Shown here: positions 1-10,700 of the stretch, in pieces
Position numbering within the stretch: position 1 is the stretch's first letter
Layout: every line of letters starts with the position of its first letter
Assembly (NCBI GenBank): GCA_023678885.1
Contig: CM042998.1
Location: forward strand, 3,723,820 to 3,787,819
Direction of reading: 5' to 3'
DNA length: 64,000 nt
Origin: Pogostemon cablin
Lineage: Eukaryota > Streptophyta > Magnoliopsida > Lamiales > Lamiaceae
Position numbers and translations under genes: made by a program
Notes under the pieces: model-generated
Databases searched by the model: none
What the model saw: only the letters and a program-made list of their open reading frames with translations
What the model was told of the DNA's origin: nothing

Positions 1-1728
1 AATCTTAGTATTTCTCCAATTAGTAACCATATATTGTGGGGTACTATTTTTGTCTTTTAACTACACCACAACACAATTCATACTAAGTAATCTTAATGTG
101 GTGTATTATAAAACAATTCCACAAGCCTTTAGGAGAAACGAAAGGTTATACTTTAGTTTCTTTTTAACAGCTTTCCAAACGGGTTTTTCTTTGTTGCCCT
201 TGTACTTTATTGAGAAAGAGTTTGTTAGAAACTTATTAGTTCATTCTTATTGTTGAAGTTCTCATCATGTATAATTTTGTTGTTGGCATAGGCTAAACTT
301 AATTAACAGACTTCTTAATTGTACAGAGAATTAATCCAAAATGATTATCATGCTTGCACTAAACTTTATAATCTTTCAAATTTTAAATAGTTTAGAATCA
401 TCTCAAGGAATCGAGCACAACATTAGTATCAAATCCAATGACAACAATACTAACTTGTAAGTGACACCTCTTTGTAGTAGTCAAATACTGACAATAAAAC
501 TGTCAAGCAATAGCCTTCCTGTGGGCCGACTTATTACTCACATGTTAAACAAATAATCGTCACATATTTACCACCACAGGTGCTTGTGTATTTCTGCCAA
601 ATATTAATCTACCTGTGGGCCGATCAATACCCGCATGAAAATACACTCGCACAACATTATTAATTAGGGACCCATCACAAGACACCTTGTGCAACATTAA
701 CCTTGTCTGTGGACAAAAATTAACTGCAGGGGTAATCTTGGTGTAACAATCAAGTATTGACAATAAGTTCTGTCAAACAAGAGTCTATCTGTGGACCGAC
801 TCATGTTCACATGAATAATCCAAATAATTATCACATACTTATTATCACATGTGTGTTATTATTCTGTCAAACTGTGCCTACCTGTGGGCCGAACACAGAA
901 CACATAAATAATACCACACCCATCTATGTAATTTCAATAAAGTTTTTCTCCACACACGATATTGCTGTGGCAACATGGTGTTTCGATTGACTAGATTGAA
1001 GGTTTACTAGACTAATTAAATAAATATTAAAATATTTAATTTAATTAAACGACATTTAACTGTCTCCCCAATTTAATTTAATTTTATTCCTCTAACCAAA
1101 TAAGAATATTAGATGATTCATTACCTATAATGATGAAAGATCTCCTTTACTTAATTAGGGATTCCAAAATCCCAATTTAATATTAAACTGAATTTGGCAA
1201 ATTTTTAATGTTCATGAAGATATTAAATTACCATAGATAACCAAATCCATGCCATACACAACATTAGTTTGAATATAAACTAATAAATAGAAAATTAATT
1301 TAGAATATTAAGCCAAAATGAGAATGTTGGCACATGTCTCTGCAAATATGTACATATATATAATCACATATTAGACATTCTCAAAACAATTCACAGATAT
1401 ATGCATAGCAATTCTAAATTGAATTGTCAACACGCACACCATCAATAAAAAATTTGGTTATTCACGAATATACCCAATAAATAAATTATAAAATTATATA
1501 GATTATTTCTTAACACTCTGCTACAGGTCAACGCATATGTATCAAATTTCAATAAATTGACCATATACCATAATGCAGAGATATACAAACAGTCAAAAAA
1601 GGGAAATAATCGCACTAATTTTTCTTAAGAATCCGAATAATTTCGGAACAATTGAACCAAATAATAATCCAAGATCTCAATTATTAAAATATAATATTTT
1701 ACCGATCTCAAATAATCATTAATAGGGT
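1..1728 (-). mobile_element. Partial interior of a minus-strand LTR retroelement
   Basis: This is the interior of the LTR element whose 5' LTR lies at 1744-2200; it is cut by the window start. I see no reading frame with recognisable gag or pol motifs; the longest ORFs are under 80 codons. The stretch is AT-rich and contains a degenerate tandem array (480-960). It could be a large non-autonomous (LARD-like) element or the decayed leader of an autonomous one. The partner LTR is expected outside the window. Confidence 0.5.
480..960. repeat. Degenerate ~93-bp tandem array
   Basis: The core CCTGTGGGCCGA or a near variant recurs at about 517, 611, 705 (decayed), 787 and 880, each time with a nearby CTGTCAA or ACATG(A/T) segment. 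The spacing is roughly 90-95 bp. It lies inside the retroelement interior, where tandem arrays in untranslated regions are common. No coding role is visible. Confidence 0.55.
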
Positions 1729-1741
1729 GGCTCTGATACCA
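1729..1741 (-). other. Primer binding site (initiator tRNA-Met type)
   Basis: Read on the minus strand, the base after the LTR end is followed by TGGTATCAGAGCC, the classic plant primer site complementary to the 3' end of initiator tRNA-Met. It fixes the element orientation as minus and marks 1744-2200 as its 5' LTR. Confidence 0.8.
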
Positions 1742-1743
1742 CT

Positions 1744-2200
1744 TGTTGGAAATAAATCCATGAAACTTTAACCCTATTATGATTAACGAGATTTAAACCG
1801 TAAAGAGGAAGCGTACCTGATCCATTGAGTCTCTAGGCGGAACACGAACTCAGGATCAGTGGTTATATGATCTTCCTCAACTAAGCCTCCTTATTCCTTA
1901 TGGGGACCGTAGTAATCCCTCCCGATGGGGAGAAGGGAAGACGATGTGCGGCTTAGTATATTGGGGACCATAACCAGGTAACCTTTATATACTACTTGAC
2001 TAGACCACCCATAATCACCTAATCATGTAGTATTGGGTATCTACTCATTTAGCCCATATCATTTATTATTATAGCCCATGGACCTTTAACCTTAATTGGA
2101 TCACTTAATTAAGTCCATAAAATAATTGAATAGCTAATATAATTGCATAATAATATATTACCCACAATTAGATTATAATGGAAATTAATAATTTCCAACA
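1744..2200 (-). repeat. 5' LTR of a minus-strand retroelement
   Basis: The 457-bp block begins TGTTGGAAATAAAT and ends AATTTCCAACA, giving TG...CA ends with a short inverted repeat (TGTTGGAAAT). A primer site follows its inner edge. The second LTR is not in the window, so age and target duplication cannot be judged. If the partner is missing it would be a truncated copy. Confidence 0.75.
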
Positions 2201-2627
2201 TTTAGAGTTTTTTTATTAAAGGATAAATTCGTAAAAATATACTTTTTAAAGTATATGAATGTCCATATTATAGATGTTTAGTATCACCCTAATTAAATTG
2301 CAAAATTTGAACATTTTTTAAAAATATTATATTAGTACCGATTATGTGTTGCATATTGAATTCATTAGGTTTTCAAAACCAAAATCTACTATTCAAAACC
2401 GTAACCAAACATCACCAAGTATACCCTAATATAAATCATTAGGGTGAAAGGTGAATTCTGAAGAAATACTTTTAACTTTAATTAATAATTTAGAAGCCAA
2501 ACTTAGGTCACAATTTTTATTAGACGAAGATGTGATCCTTACACAAAGAAATAATGTTAATTAAGCACATATCTTAAATAATATTTTATTATACATATTT
2601 TATAAGATATACAATTGAAAAAATGAG
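2201..2627. other. AT-rich intergenic spacer
   Basis: AT-rich DNA between two retroelements. A short stretch near 2395-2420 (AACCAAACATCACC) matches in reverse the start of a block near 50278, so a common MITE end may be present. No gene seen. Confidence 0.4.
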
Positions 2628-2632
2628 AACAT

Positions 2633-2858
2633 TGTTGTAAAGTAAATGATAAGAAGGATAAGAGAAACATAAAAAAGATGAGAAGAATACAGAGAAACAG
2701 GGAGAAAGAGAGATTTTATTAACAGCATTGACATTAATCTGTACAAAATTATAATTCTCACTCTTTATATAGAGAAGAGAAATCGTACAATAGTAAATAA
2801 ACTCTCTTCCTATTCTAATGATATAAGAAGTAATGTCAATATAAAATATTTCACAACA
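2633..2858 (-). repeat. 3' LTR of the Copia element
   Basis: 226-bp LTR with TG...CA ends, matching 8817-9044 almost base for base with a few substitutions and a small indel. Confidence 0.85.
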
Positions 2859-3699
2859 CTCCACCTTCGACATTACGAAATTACAACGTCATATGCATGC
2901 CTCGTTAAAAACCTCGCTAGAAAATCATTTGGGAAAAATCAGTCGAGGAAAAGAGTACACGTCTTATCATTTAATATTTCATATTAGCTGTCTCATTAAA
3001 AAACTTTCAATCAAGGAAATCTCATAGGAAAAAACTTAGTTAAAGAAAAAGAGTACAGCTTGGTCTTCAGGACCAATCTTCAGGATTATTTAGAAGTTGT
3101 TTCTTCCCCAAGACATTTAGCTTGCATGTCTCATTAAAAACTTCAACTAAGAAAACCTCTTAGGAAAAAACTTAGTTAAGGAAAAGAGTGCAGATCTTAC
3201 GATTTTGATGTATTGCACTAGTTGCCTCGTTAAAAACCTTAGACTAAGAAAACCCTATGGGAAAAAACTTAGCAAAGGGAAAAAGAGTACAACTAATGGT
3301 CATCAGGACCTAATCTTCTGAATTGTTTAGAAATTACTGCTCCCCCTCAATATAGCGGTATTTTAAAATATAACTGCTGATCTTAAATATCGAAATTTCA
3401 TAATTTACTTAAAATTATAACTCCCCCTGAAGACGATAATCTTCTGGTTCTACATAATACAATACTACAAGCACATACTAAAATATAATTTAGGAGTAAA
3501 TAAAACAATGAAAAATAATTTACATGAGCAAATGCTATTTGCAATACTCACTGCACTTCTAGAGCATATAAATTTGTCATGTCTCGCATAATATATTAAT
3601 TGCTCATCCATATAACACATAATTTATTGCCTTATAAAAGACTGGGGAAATTAGTCTTTCATCATGCCCCATGGGCTATATATTTATTATATCAACAAT

Positions 3700-5300
3700 C
3701 TTATTACACTAGTTTGAAACTTTAACATTACGAGGATCATTTAATTAATATTCAAATCAATATGCCAATGTCACGTTGGTTTCTTATAAATAAACCAATA
3801 GTATTTTGTATCTACGAGATACTTGAGGATATGTTTAATTTCATGTAACTTCTCTTTGTCTGAGAGTCATAAAATATTATTAGCAAGTTCATCATAGGTG
3901 CATATCAGGTCTGATACAATTATGAGAAAACATGTGCTTTAAAAGTACTGAATGGAGGGACTTCTAGCCCAAAATATCCTCATTATATACTTCAAGTATA
4001 TAGACATTAGTTTTCCACTTCAAAGGATAAAAATGACAATTGGCATACAACATAAATAGATATATCGAAAATTCATCTAAAACAAATATAAAAAAGATTA
4101 ACTGATTTTTAAACTTTAAGATATTCTCGTTGAGACAACTTTTTGTTTTATCCAAATTCTTTCATTCTGAAAAATTTTGCATGTGTTACCTTATATAAAT
4201 TTCTTATACATTTCAATCTTAAACCGTTCATATACACACAATTTTCATTCTTCTTCAGGAAAAATAACAAATTAAAATATAACATATTCATATTAACTGT
4301 TTCAAGGTCTGACAGTGACAATTATTATAGTTATATATGTTGTGATATTTTATTCTCATCCAATTTGAGAAGTTTTAATCCTTCGAGAATTTTTATGTAT
4401 ATCATATAATGTTGTGTATATACTGCATATCTAAATATATTGAAACAGTCATATAAATTAAGTAGCAAAACGTAATATATGATGGGAGAGTATGTATCAT
4501 TTATATATTGGGCCTCTGCAGGAACCCTATGAGCTTTAACTACATCAGTCTATCATTCATATGTCCTTTTGGGATAAATATTTATATCATTTCAGATAAT
4601 ATTCAAATAAATATTTAACGAGTTAAGTTCAACCTCATTGTTTTATACTGTCATACCAAATTTTTCGTGCTTCTGGTACTTTGATATCGAAAATAAGTTC
4701 TGGATCCAGATTATTATTTAAGACAGTAAAAGCAATCAAAGAGACAATGGATTGTCGACAACTTTCTGTTTTAATTCATATTCTTCTCCCAACTTTTATA
4801 ATATTTTCTTATATAACTAAATCCTCGTCATTTCTCAATACGTATGGATTTATCCGTTTCGCATACCCAATATTTTGATTATTTTGATGCACGTGCGAAT
4901 TTACTGGGTCTTTGTCTTCTTGACAAATCTATAGAAAAGAGTTTTCATTATCAAAACAAACTCTTCAGATAATTTTGGAAGTGACTATTTATTCTTAAAA
5001 TTAATTTCCGCGAATATTTAATTTTCAAATTATAAAGTCTTTCACGCTTCTAGCGTTGATCCAATAATTGTTTAAAATATTATGTCCCGGGGGAACTCCA
5101 CTTCCAGTAGTCCATTGATTATAAATATAAGAGATTTTGTCACTTCATCATAATAGTTTGACAGTTTCTTTGCTATTGCAAACCAATAATTTTTTGAACT
5201 TCTGGTTGAGTCAATCTAGTGCAAAATAATAGAATTTCTCGGCATTCACATAATTATTGGGTTTAAATCTCCCCCTAATACCGTGAAATAATTTCATTAA
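3700..5300 (-). pseudogene. Copia pol remnant (reverse transcriptase/RNase H region)
   Basis: Minus-strand translation shows scattered pol-like peptides in several frames with many stops. Near 3780-3930 there is ELANNIL followed by EKLHEIKHILKYL, which resembles the Copia segment between reverse transcriptase and RNase H. Near 5060-5290 a stretch resembles the linker before Copia reverse transcriptase, including VTKS and LLEVEFP. No intact YVDD or integrase motif was found. I regard it as a long-dead gene. Confidence 0.55.
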
Positions 5301-6776
5301 ATGTGCAATTAGCAATTAAAAAATATATATTGATCCCCTATATCGGGCTTTATAAAAATTGACGGATAATTACCATTAAAATGCCCATTGAAATACGCTA
5401 TGGTGGTGATATATAAAATATTAATTGCACAATTTAAAATTTTCAGATGAGAAACGTTTAAGGCTTCTGGCCATAATTGAATAGCACTAGTTGTAAAGGG
5501 GTATAATTATGATATGCAGGAGCCAGAATTTGTATTTAGTATTTCAAGTTTTACCAAATATTAATTTTTGGAATAAAATATTTACTGCGTGTGAACATAA
5601 AACATTTGATGTTCTATTTTTTTTTTTAATATTATCAGTTGATATTCATTCCAATTGACTAACTCAAATATTCAATATTTGAGCTCTTCATATGTAATTT
5701 TATTTGTATTAGTGTACTATGAATAAAAATGTATTTATTTAGTGGATACATCAATAAAAATTTGGGTCATAACATTAGAAAATTTGACCAATTTTTCTTC
5801 TTGAAACTTTTGAATATATTAGGAGAAATAATTTCAACTTTAGTATGTAAATATCATACCATAAAATTTTCACACAAACTTCATTAGTGTCATTTCATAT
5901 CTCATGATTAAAAGAATTTAAATTATCTGACTCATCTATTTGCCCGAAAATAATCCAATTACTCATGACATATTTTAAAAATGTTGGGTTTCAAATATCA
6001 ATATTACAACAATATATATCCAAATATCATCTTATAAGATATGCATGATCTAGACAGGACCATTTAACAAATAATATAATATAACAACATATATATATAT
6101 GAACAAAATAAGCACAAGAACAAGAATTTAATGTCATAAAAAATCATATTTGAATAAATAATTTTGCTGATATGTAAAATTCTTAAAAAAAATATATGTA
6201 ATGTAATATAGCTAAATTGTCTAGTCTTTTTAAAAAATTGTCTAGCTTAGGCTCCAAATTGTCATCATTGACTTGGTCGATATTTTATTTGCTTTAGGCA
6301 AATAAATTTTTATTTGCACCATTTTTATTCCAAAATACTTTTTTTCTATATATTTTGAAATTCCACAACCAAGTGATTTGGTGTACGATGTATATAAGAC
6401 CAATGACCCTCTATCCACATCCATGAAAAATTTACTTCTCCTGGAGTACTTATTGAGTGAGATTTATATTCTATACATAAGTATTGTTTTGAGGCAAGGA
6501 CTACCTCGACCACTTTGATAAAATCAATTTAAATTTTCTCATTTTCTCAACTACTACTAGGTGGAGTCTAATTTGTCCATTTTCCAGTATCTCTTGTTTT
6601 TTTTTTCACTTCCATGTCAGGTATAATTCTTTTGTAATGTATTATTCTTCTGGAATGTACTAAGTGCGTGAAGCATAGGTTTTGAACCAACTAATATATA
6701 ATTATGATTTTTCAATAATAATTAGTTATATCTTTCTGCTACCAATAATGCAGAAATTATCTCTGAATAATTAGTA

Positions 6777-7032
6777 CTCCCTCTGTCCCATAGAAGTTGA
6801 CACACTTTCCTTTTTGGTTTGTCCTACTAAAGTTGACACATTTCCTTTTTAATACATGGGACCCACACAAAAATAATTAATCTATTCTCATGGACCCCAC
6901 ATATCACCTCTAATACAACTACCAACTACACATTAAATATTATTTCTCTCACTTCACTTTACATTAAATTATTATACTCCTTAATTTTCATGTCCAAAAA
7001 AAATTATATCAACTTCTCCGGGATGGAGGGAG
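6777..7032. mobile_element. Stowaway MITE nested in the Copia element
   Basis: 256 bp with CTCCCTCTGTCCCATAGAAG at one end and the inverse GGGATGGAGGGAG at the other, flanked by TA on both sides. Its interior (GGGACCCACACAAAAATAAT and neighbours) is shared with the copies at 62125 and 63523. It has no coding capacity and would have been mobilised by a Tc1/mariner transposase. Confidence 0.9.
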
Positions 7033-7535
7033 TATAAATTTTAGCTCTATAATGCTGTTGGATTACGGGGATGATAACATGGAAGGTGGAAAAGGAGTTT
7101 TTCAATCAATTCTCATTTTGTAATGTTCTGCTTACAGATTAAAATTGAATTATATTATGTTATATACTTAAAATCTTGAAATCTTAGATTCAACCAGTCA
7201 AATCGAGAAGGAATATAACTGTTTTCTAATCAAAACAATCCTTCAGGGATTGCCATAAAAATTAGAAGATATTATTCTATTAGATTTAGTGTTTTAGCCT
7301 TTAGGGCAGGGGTATATTCAGCTTTTGATGTAGTTACATTTAAATTGAAAGATATGAAGTGAATTTCAATATCTAGTGACCATGTTAAAATAGTTGTTAA
7401 CATCAAGGTCTTGCTCGACAAATTCTTTTATTGGTGTCAGATTTTTCAATAAATTACATTTAATAATTACATGTTATATGTCAAATGTACATCAAGAGAC
7501 AAGTAACTATTCTATGTTGCTTGGAAAATATATCT

Positions 7536-7660
7536 TACTATATTTGCTAAAATCAAATAAAATCAAGAAGTGAATATTGTATTAAAATAAATATATCTTA
7601 CTATATTTGCTAAAATCAAATAAAATCAAGAAGTGAATCTTGTATTAAAATAAATAGTTT
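7536..7660. repeat. ~66-bp tandem duplication
   Basis: The stretch starting AATATATCTTACTATATTTG occurs twice in tandem (second copy from about 7590) with nearly perfect identity. It lies inside the Copia interior. Confidence 0.7.
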
Positions 7661-7710
7661 CATAGCCAAATAAAAAAATTCTTAATTATTATCAATTAAA
7701 GCTATTATAT

Positions 7711-8007
7711 GTGTTGAAAAATGCTTCTGCCCAAGCAAACAAATTAATTATAGTAATATAGTCAATCAAATTTCCAAATTGATTATATTATCAAATACGT
7801 AGTAATTAATCAATTTAATATGTAATCAAATCATTTAATGAACTTCTAAAATTGCTACGTGTTGAAAAATGCTTCTCCCCAAGCAAACAAATTAATTATA
7901 GTAATATAGTCAATCAAATTTCCAAATTGATTATATTGTCAAATACGTAATAACAAATCAATTTAATACATAATCAAATCATTTAATGAACTTCTAAAAT
8001 TGCTACG
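7711..8007. repeat. 148-bp tandem duplication in the Copia interior
   Basis: GTGTTGAAAAATGCTTCT starts two adjacent copies, at 7711 and 7859. They differ by scattered substitutions and ~3 bases of local change. It looks like a replication or unequal-crossing product after insertion of the element. Confidence 0.85.
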
Positions 8008-8816
8008 TGTAATCAAATATCATCAATCAAATTATAACAATCAACATGAAGCTTTAAGAAGCAGATTTTATTTTATGGTATCTTAATAATTATGAAAAAA
8101 TAATTAATAATTCATGGGAAATCAAACATGAAAATTTAAAATCATTAATTAATAACGAATTAACCATCTCCAATAAATATAAGCATTAATCTATAACCGT
8201 GTGAATTGTAAAAAGAATCACTAACGGATTCATATTAAGTAATCAAAATTTAGAAAACAAACCGTTCACCAGGAGATTTGAGATTTAATGTCACTCTTCA
8301 CAGTTACACACAAAATCAAAACTATCATCACAATTATTTAATCATAAGATCATAAGTGACATTCCATTTTTCATCCAAGCTATAATTTAATTAGGAGGAT
8401 ATCTAAATCAAATCTTAATATGTATTTTCTTGTCAAATTAATCCGTATACATATATATATATATATTAACAAATTGTCATATATTATTAACCAAAAATAA
8501 TCAAACATAATTAAATAAAACCCAAATTTTACGATTAAATCACAGAGAATTATGAATACTTAGAATAAAAGATTTTGAACATTCATAAATATTAAACAAT
8601 AATTTCAATAATCATATATTAATTTCTAAATTTTAGATATACTCAATTTATTTTTATGAATTGATAAGAGAATACCTCGCAGAAAAGACATGATTCTTTT
8701 CTAGGGTTTCGTCAATTTATATAGTTACTTCCCCTCGACTCTCCCTTGATTGATAGATCAATAACTCAGTTGGCTAGGTCGTACTAATAACGTGTTGTAA
8801 AGTCGTACTAATAACG

Positions 8817-9044
8817 TGTTGTAAAGTAAATGATAAGAAGGATAAGAGAAACATAAAGAAGATGAGAAGAATACAGAGAAGCAGGGAGAAAGAGAGATTT
8901 TATTAACGACATTGATATTAATCTGTACAAAATTATAATATTCTCACTCTTTATATAGAGAAGAGAAATCGTACAATAGTAAATAAACCCTCATCCTATT
9001 CTAATGATATAAGGAGTAATGTTCATATAAAATATTTCACAACA
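8817..9044 (-). repeat. 5' LTR of the Copia element
   Basis: 228-bp LTR, partner of 2633-2858. A stray 24-bp duplication of the junction (TGTTGTAAAG plus TCGTACTAATAACG) lies just inside it at 8793-8816. On the minus strand the LTR is followed by CGTTATTAGTACGA, which resembles the leader start seen in related plant Copia elements. Confidence 0.85.
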
Positions 9045-9085
9045 AACATGAGTTTCTCTATGCACATAAAAAAGAAAGAGTGAGA

Positions 9086-9225
9086 CTCTTGTGTCCCCGG
9101 GACACCGTGTCTCTCTGCAATTTCCGTGCCCCTTTACAATTTAAACCCCTAGCAATACATATGTTTAAATAAAATAAGGAGGGGGAGGGTTGTGTTCCCA
9201 TGGAGACACGACGTGTCCTCAGGAG
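9086..9225. mobile_element. Small inverted-repeat element (MITE-like)
   Basis: GTGTCCCCGGGACACCGTGT near 9090 is mirrored by an inverse GAGACACGACGTGTCCT near 9202-9220, giving imperfect terminal inverted repeats around a ~100-bp core. No clear target duplication could be assigned. It resembles the other GC-ended short elements of the window. Confidence 0.4.
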
Positions 9226-9719
9226 CGCAGGAGCTTTTGCCAAAAAGAAATAAAGAAATCTAACTTTTTATTGATGGACCAGAAAAGCTAAAAAACATTG
9301 TCAATAATGACCCAAATCCAAAGAGTCCACTAAACCAATCGGGCAGGGCCAAATAAGCCCAATTCAATTTATGCTCAAATAATCATGACTCAATTTAGCC
9401 CACCAACCTAATCGAACCAGCCCATTGGGCCGGGCTTAAGTTGCAATGGAAATTCACTTGGGTGTCAGTCTATCATATCAACTTAAATTACAAGGACAAA
9501 GAAGGTAATTCACATCGAACTTCGAAGTGAGATCAAATTACAAATATACCCTCGATTTTGACCTGTTTGATGACAGTTGAAAAAATCGGGTCGGAATGCT
9601 GATGTTAAAAAGTAAACCAGTTGAAAGCGGACAACGTATGTTAAAAGTAAACGCTGCCTTGGTTAATCGGAAGAACGCGGCGGTAAAAAGTAAATACTGG
9701 CGGATTTATTACGGTCTCT
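9226..9719 (+). promoter_or_regulatory. Upstream region of the 1,271-residue gene
   Basis: About 500 bp with several GGGC/GCCCA(A/T) elements (AAATAAGCCCAATT at 9351, GGGCCGGGCTTAAG near 9428), which resemble plant site II motifs of housekeeping promoters. It leads into a CT-microsatellite leader (9719-9760). No convincing TATA box was seen. The 80-codon ORF at 9596-9838 lies here and is probably leader, not a gene. Confidence 0.4.
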
Positions 9720-9972
9720 GCCTCTCTCTCTCTCTCTCAACTACTTTACTTTCTCTCTCTTCCTATTATTCTACTCTGTGTTGGCGGGTATCCCTCTTCG
9801 ATCCTACCCGATCATTGAGCACTGGTCAGCTTCTGTGATTCTACGGTCATTTGCGCGGTTAAATTGTGCAAGAAGTTCAGCAATTAGTGGAATTGCTTAT
9901 AAAATTGGGATTTATGAATAAACCCTAATTTTGGGTTTTGCTCCATTGGCGTCTTTGAGTGTTCGAATAAAA
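9720..9972 (+). other. 5' leader exon with CT tract
   Basis: Inferred first, untranslated exon of the following gene. It has a CT-rich tract at 9719-9760 and a donor at AAG|GTACAAG (9973/9974). The transcription start is not determined; the left bound is a guess from the CT tract. Confidence 0.45.
9920..9928 (+). promoter_or_regulatory. Telo-box AAACCCTAA in the leader
   Basis: AAACCCTAA followed by TTTTGGGTTTT lies in the leader just before the first donor site. Telo-boxes near the start of plant genes are typical of constitutively expressed growth-related genes; its function here is inferred. Confidence 0.45.
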
Positions 9973-10700
9973 GGTACAAGTGTTTTAGCTTGTGGTTTAT
10001 GTGTTGGTTGCCTTCAATGTGGCTTTTATTTCCTCAATTCGGACGGTTCACACTTAATTTTCATACTCGAATGTTGGGTGTAATTTAGAGGAATTTATCA
10101 TTTTCATGATTAGTATATTTCTTGGTTTTGTTATGGTTGATGCTTGTTTTTTCTTGATGACTGTGTTTATGGATATCTTTATGTTTAACCTTGATTCGAA
10201 TCAATACAGAAGAATCTCCAAAGAGCGTGTAAATTAATGTGGAGTTAATTAAAATATTTAAAATAATAAATTTTATTTTCTGGGATGTCTGACTTGTTTG
10301 TGAAGTGAGTGGGCACTTTGGAGTAGTAAAAAATTTAGAATTAGCTCTCTTTATCGAAAATTAAGCATTCTATCTGTTCGAAAATTCAATTTTTATTTCT
10401 ATTTTTAATCTTTATGCATCACAGTTCTGTCACTTGTAACTGTTTGAAGTGGAAGACTGAATATTTTTGTATATAACCTTCTTGTATATTTAAGTGACAT
10501 TCCCTGTCTAAGTTTCTATATTTATCTTGTTCAATGTTATGATTATATTTGTTTGTATGTTTGTTTTTATTTTTTTTTGTTATATTTTTATGTGCTAAGA
10601 TAACTTATTTTCATTAGTTATTTTCAGTTTGTAGCTACGGAGGTTGCTGCCAATTATTTGAGCAGATAAAGCTGCACGATATGAAAATTTCACCTGACTA

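Larger units (their letters stand above)
2633..9044 (-). mobile_element. Decayed Copia-type LTR retrotransposon, full length
   Basis: Two ~227-bp direct repeats (2633-2858 and 8817-9044), each running from TGTTGTAAAG to TTTCACAACA, bound the element. It is flanked by a perfect 5-bp target duplication AACAT (2628-2632 and 9045-9049). On the minus strand a purine tract (AAGGTGGAG) precedes the left LTR, so the coding strand is minus. The interior is full of stops, but minus-strand translation retains Copia-like patches: IKHILKYL near 3850 and a TKS...VEFP-like linker near 5080-5160. A Stowaway MITE and tandem duplications sit inside. It cannot be autonomous. The Copia assignment rests on the patches and the short LTRs. 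Confidence 0.8.

Noticed and set aside
8755..8785. tRNA-like AACTCAGTTGGCTAG next to the Copia 5' LTR
   Set aside because: Looks like a tRNA D-arm but lacks the rest; it may relate to the primer region of the element, which I could not prove.
9596..9838. 80-codon ORF upstream of the large gene
   Set aside because: It spans the CT microsatellite and probable transcription start; composition is leader-like and no family is recognised.
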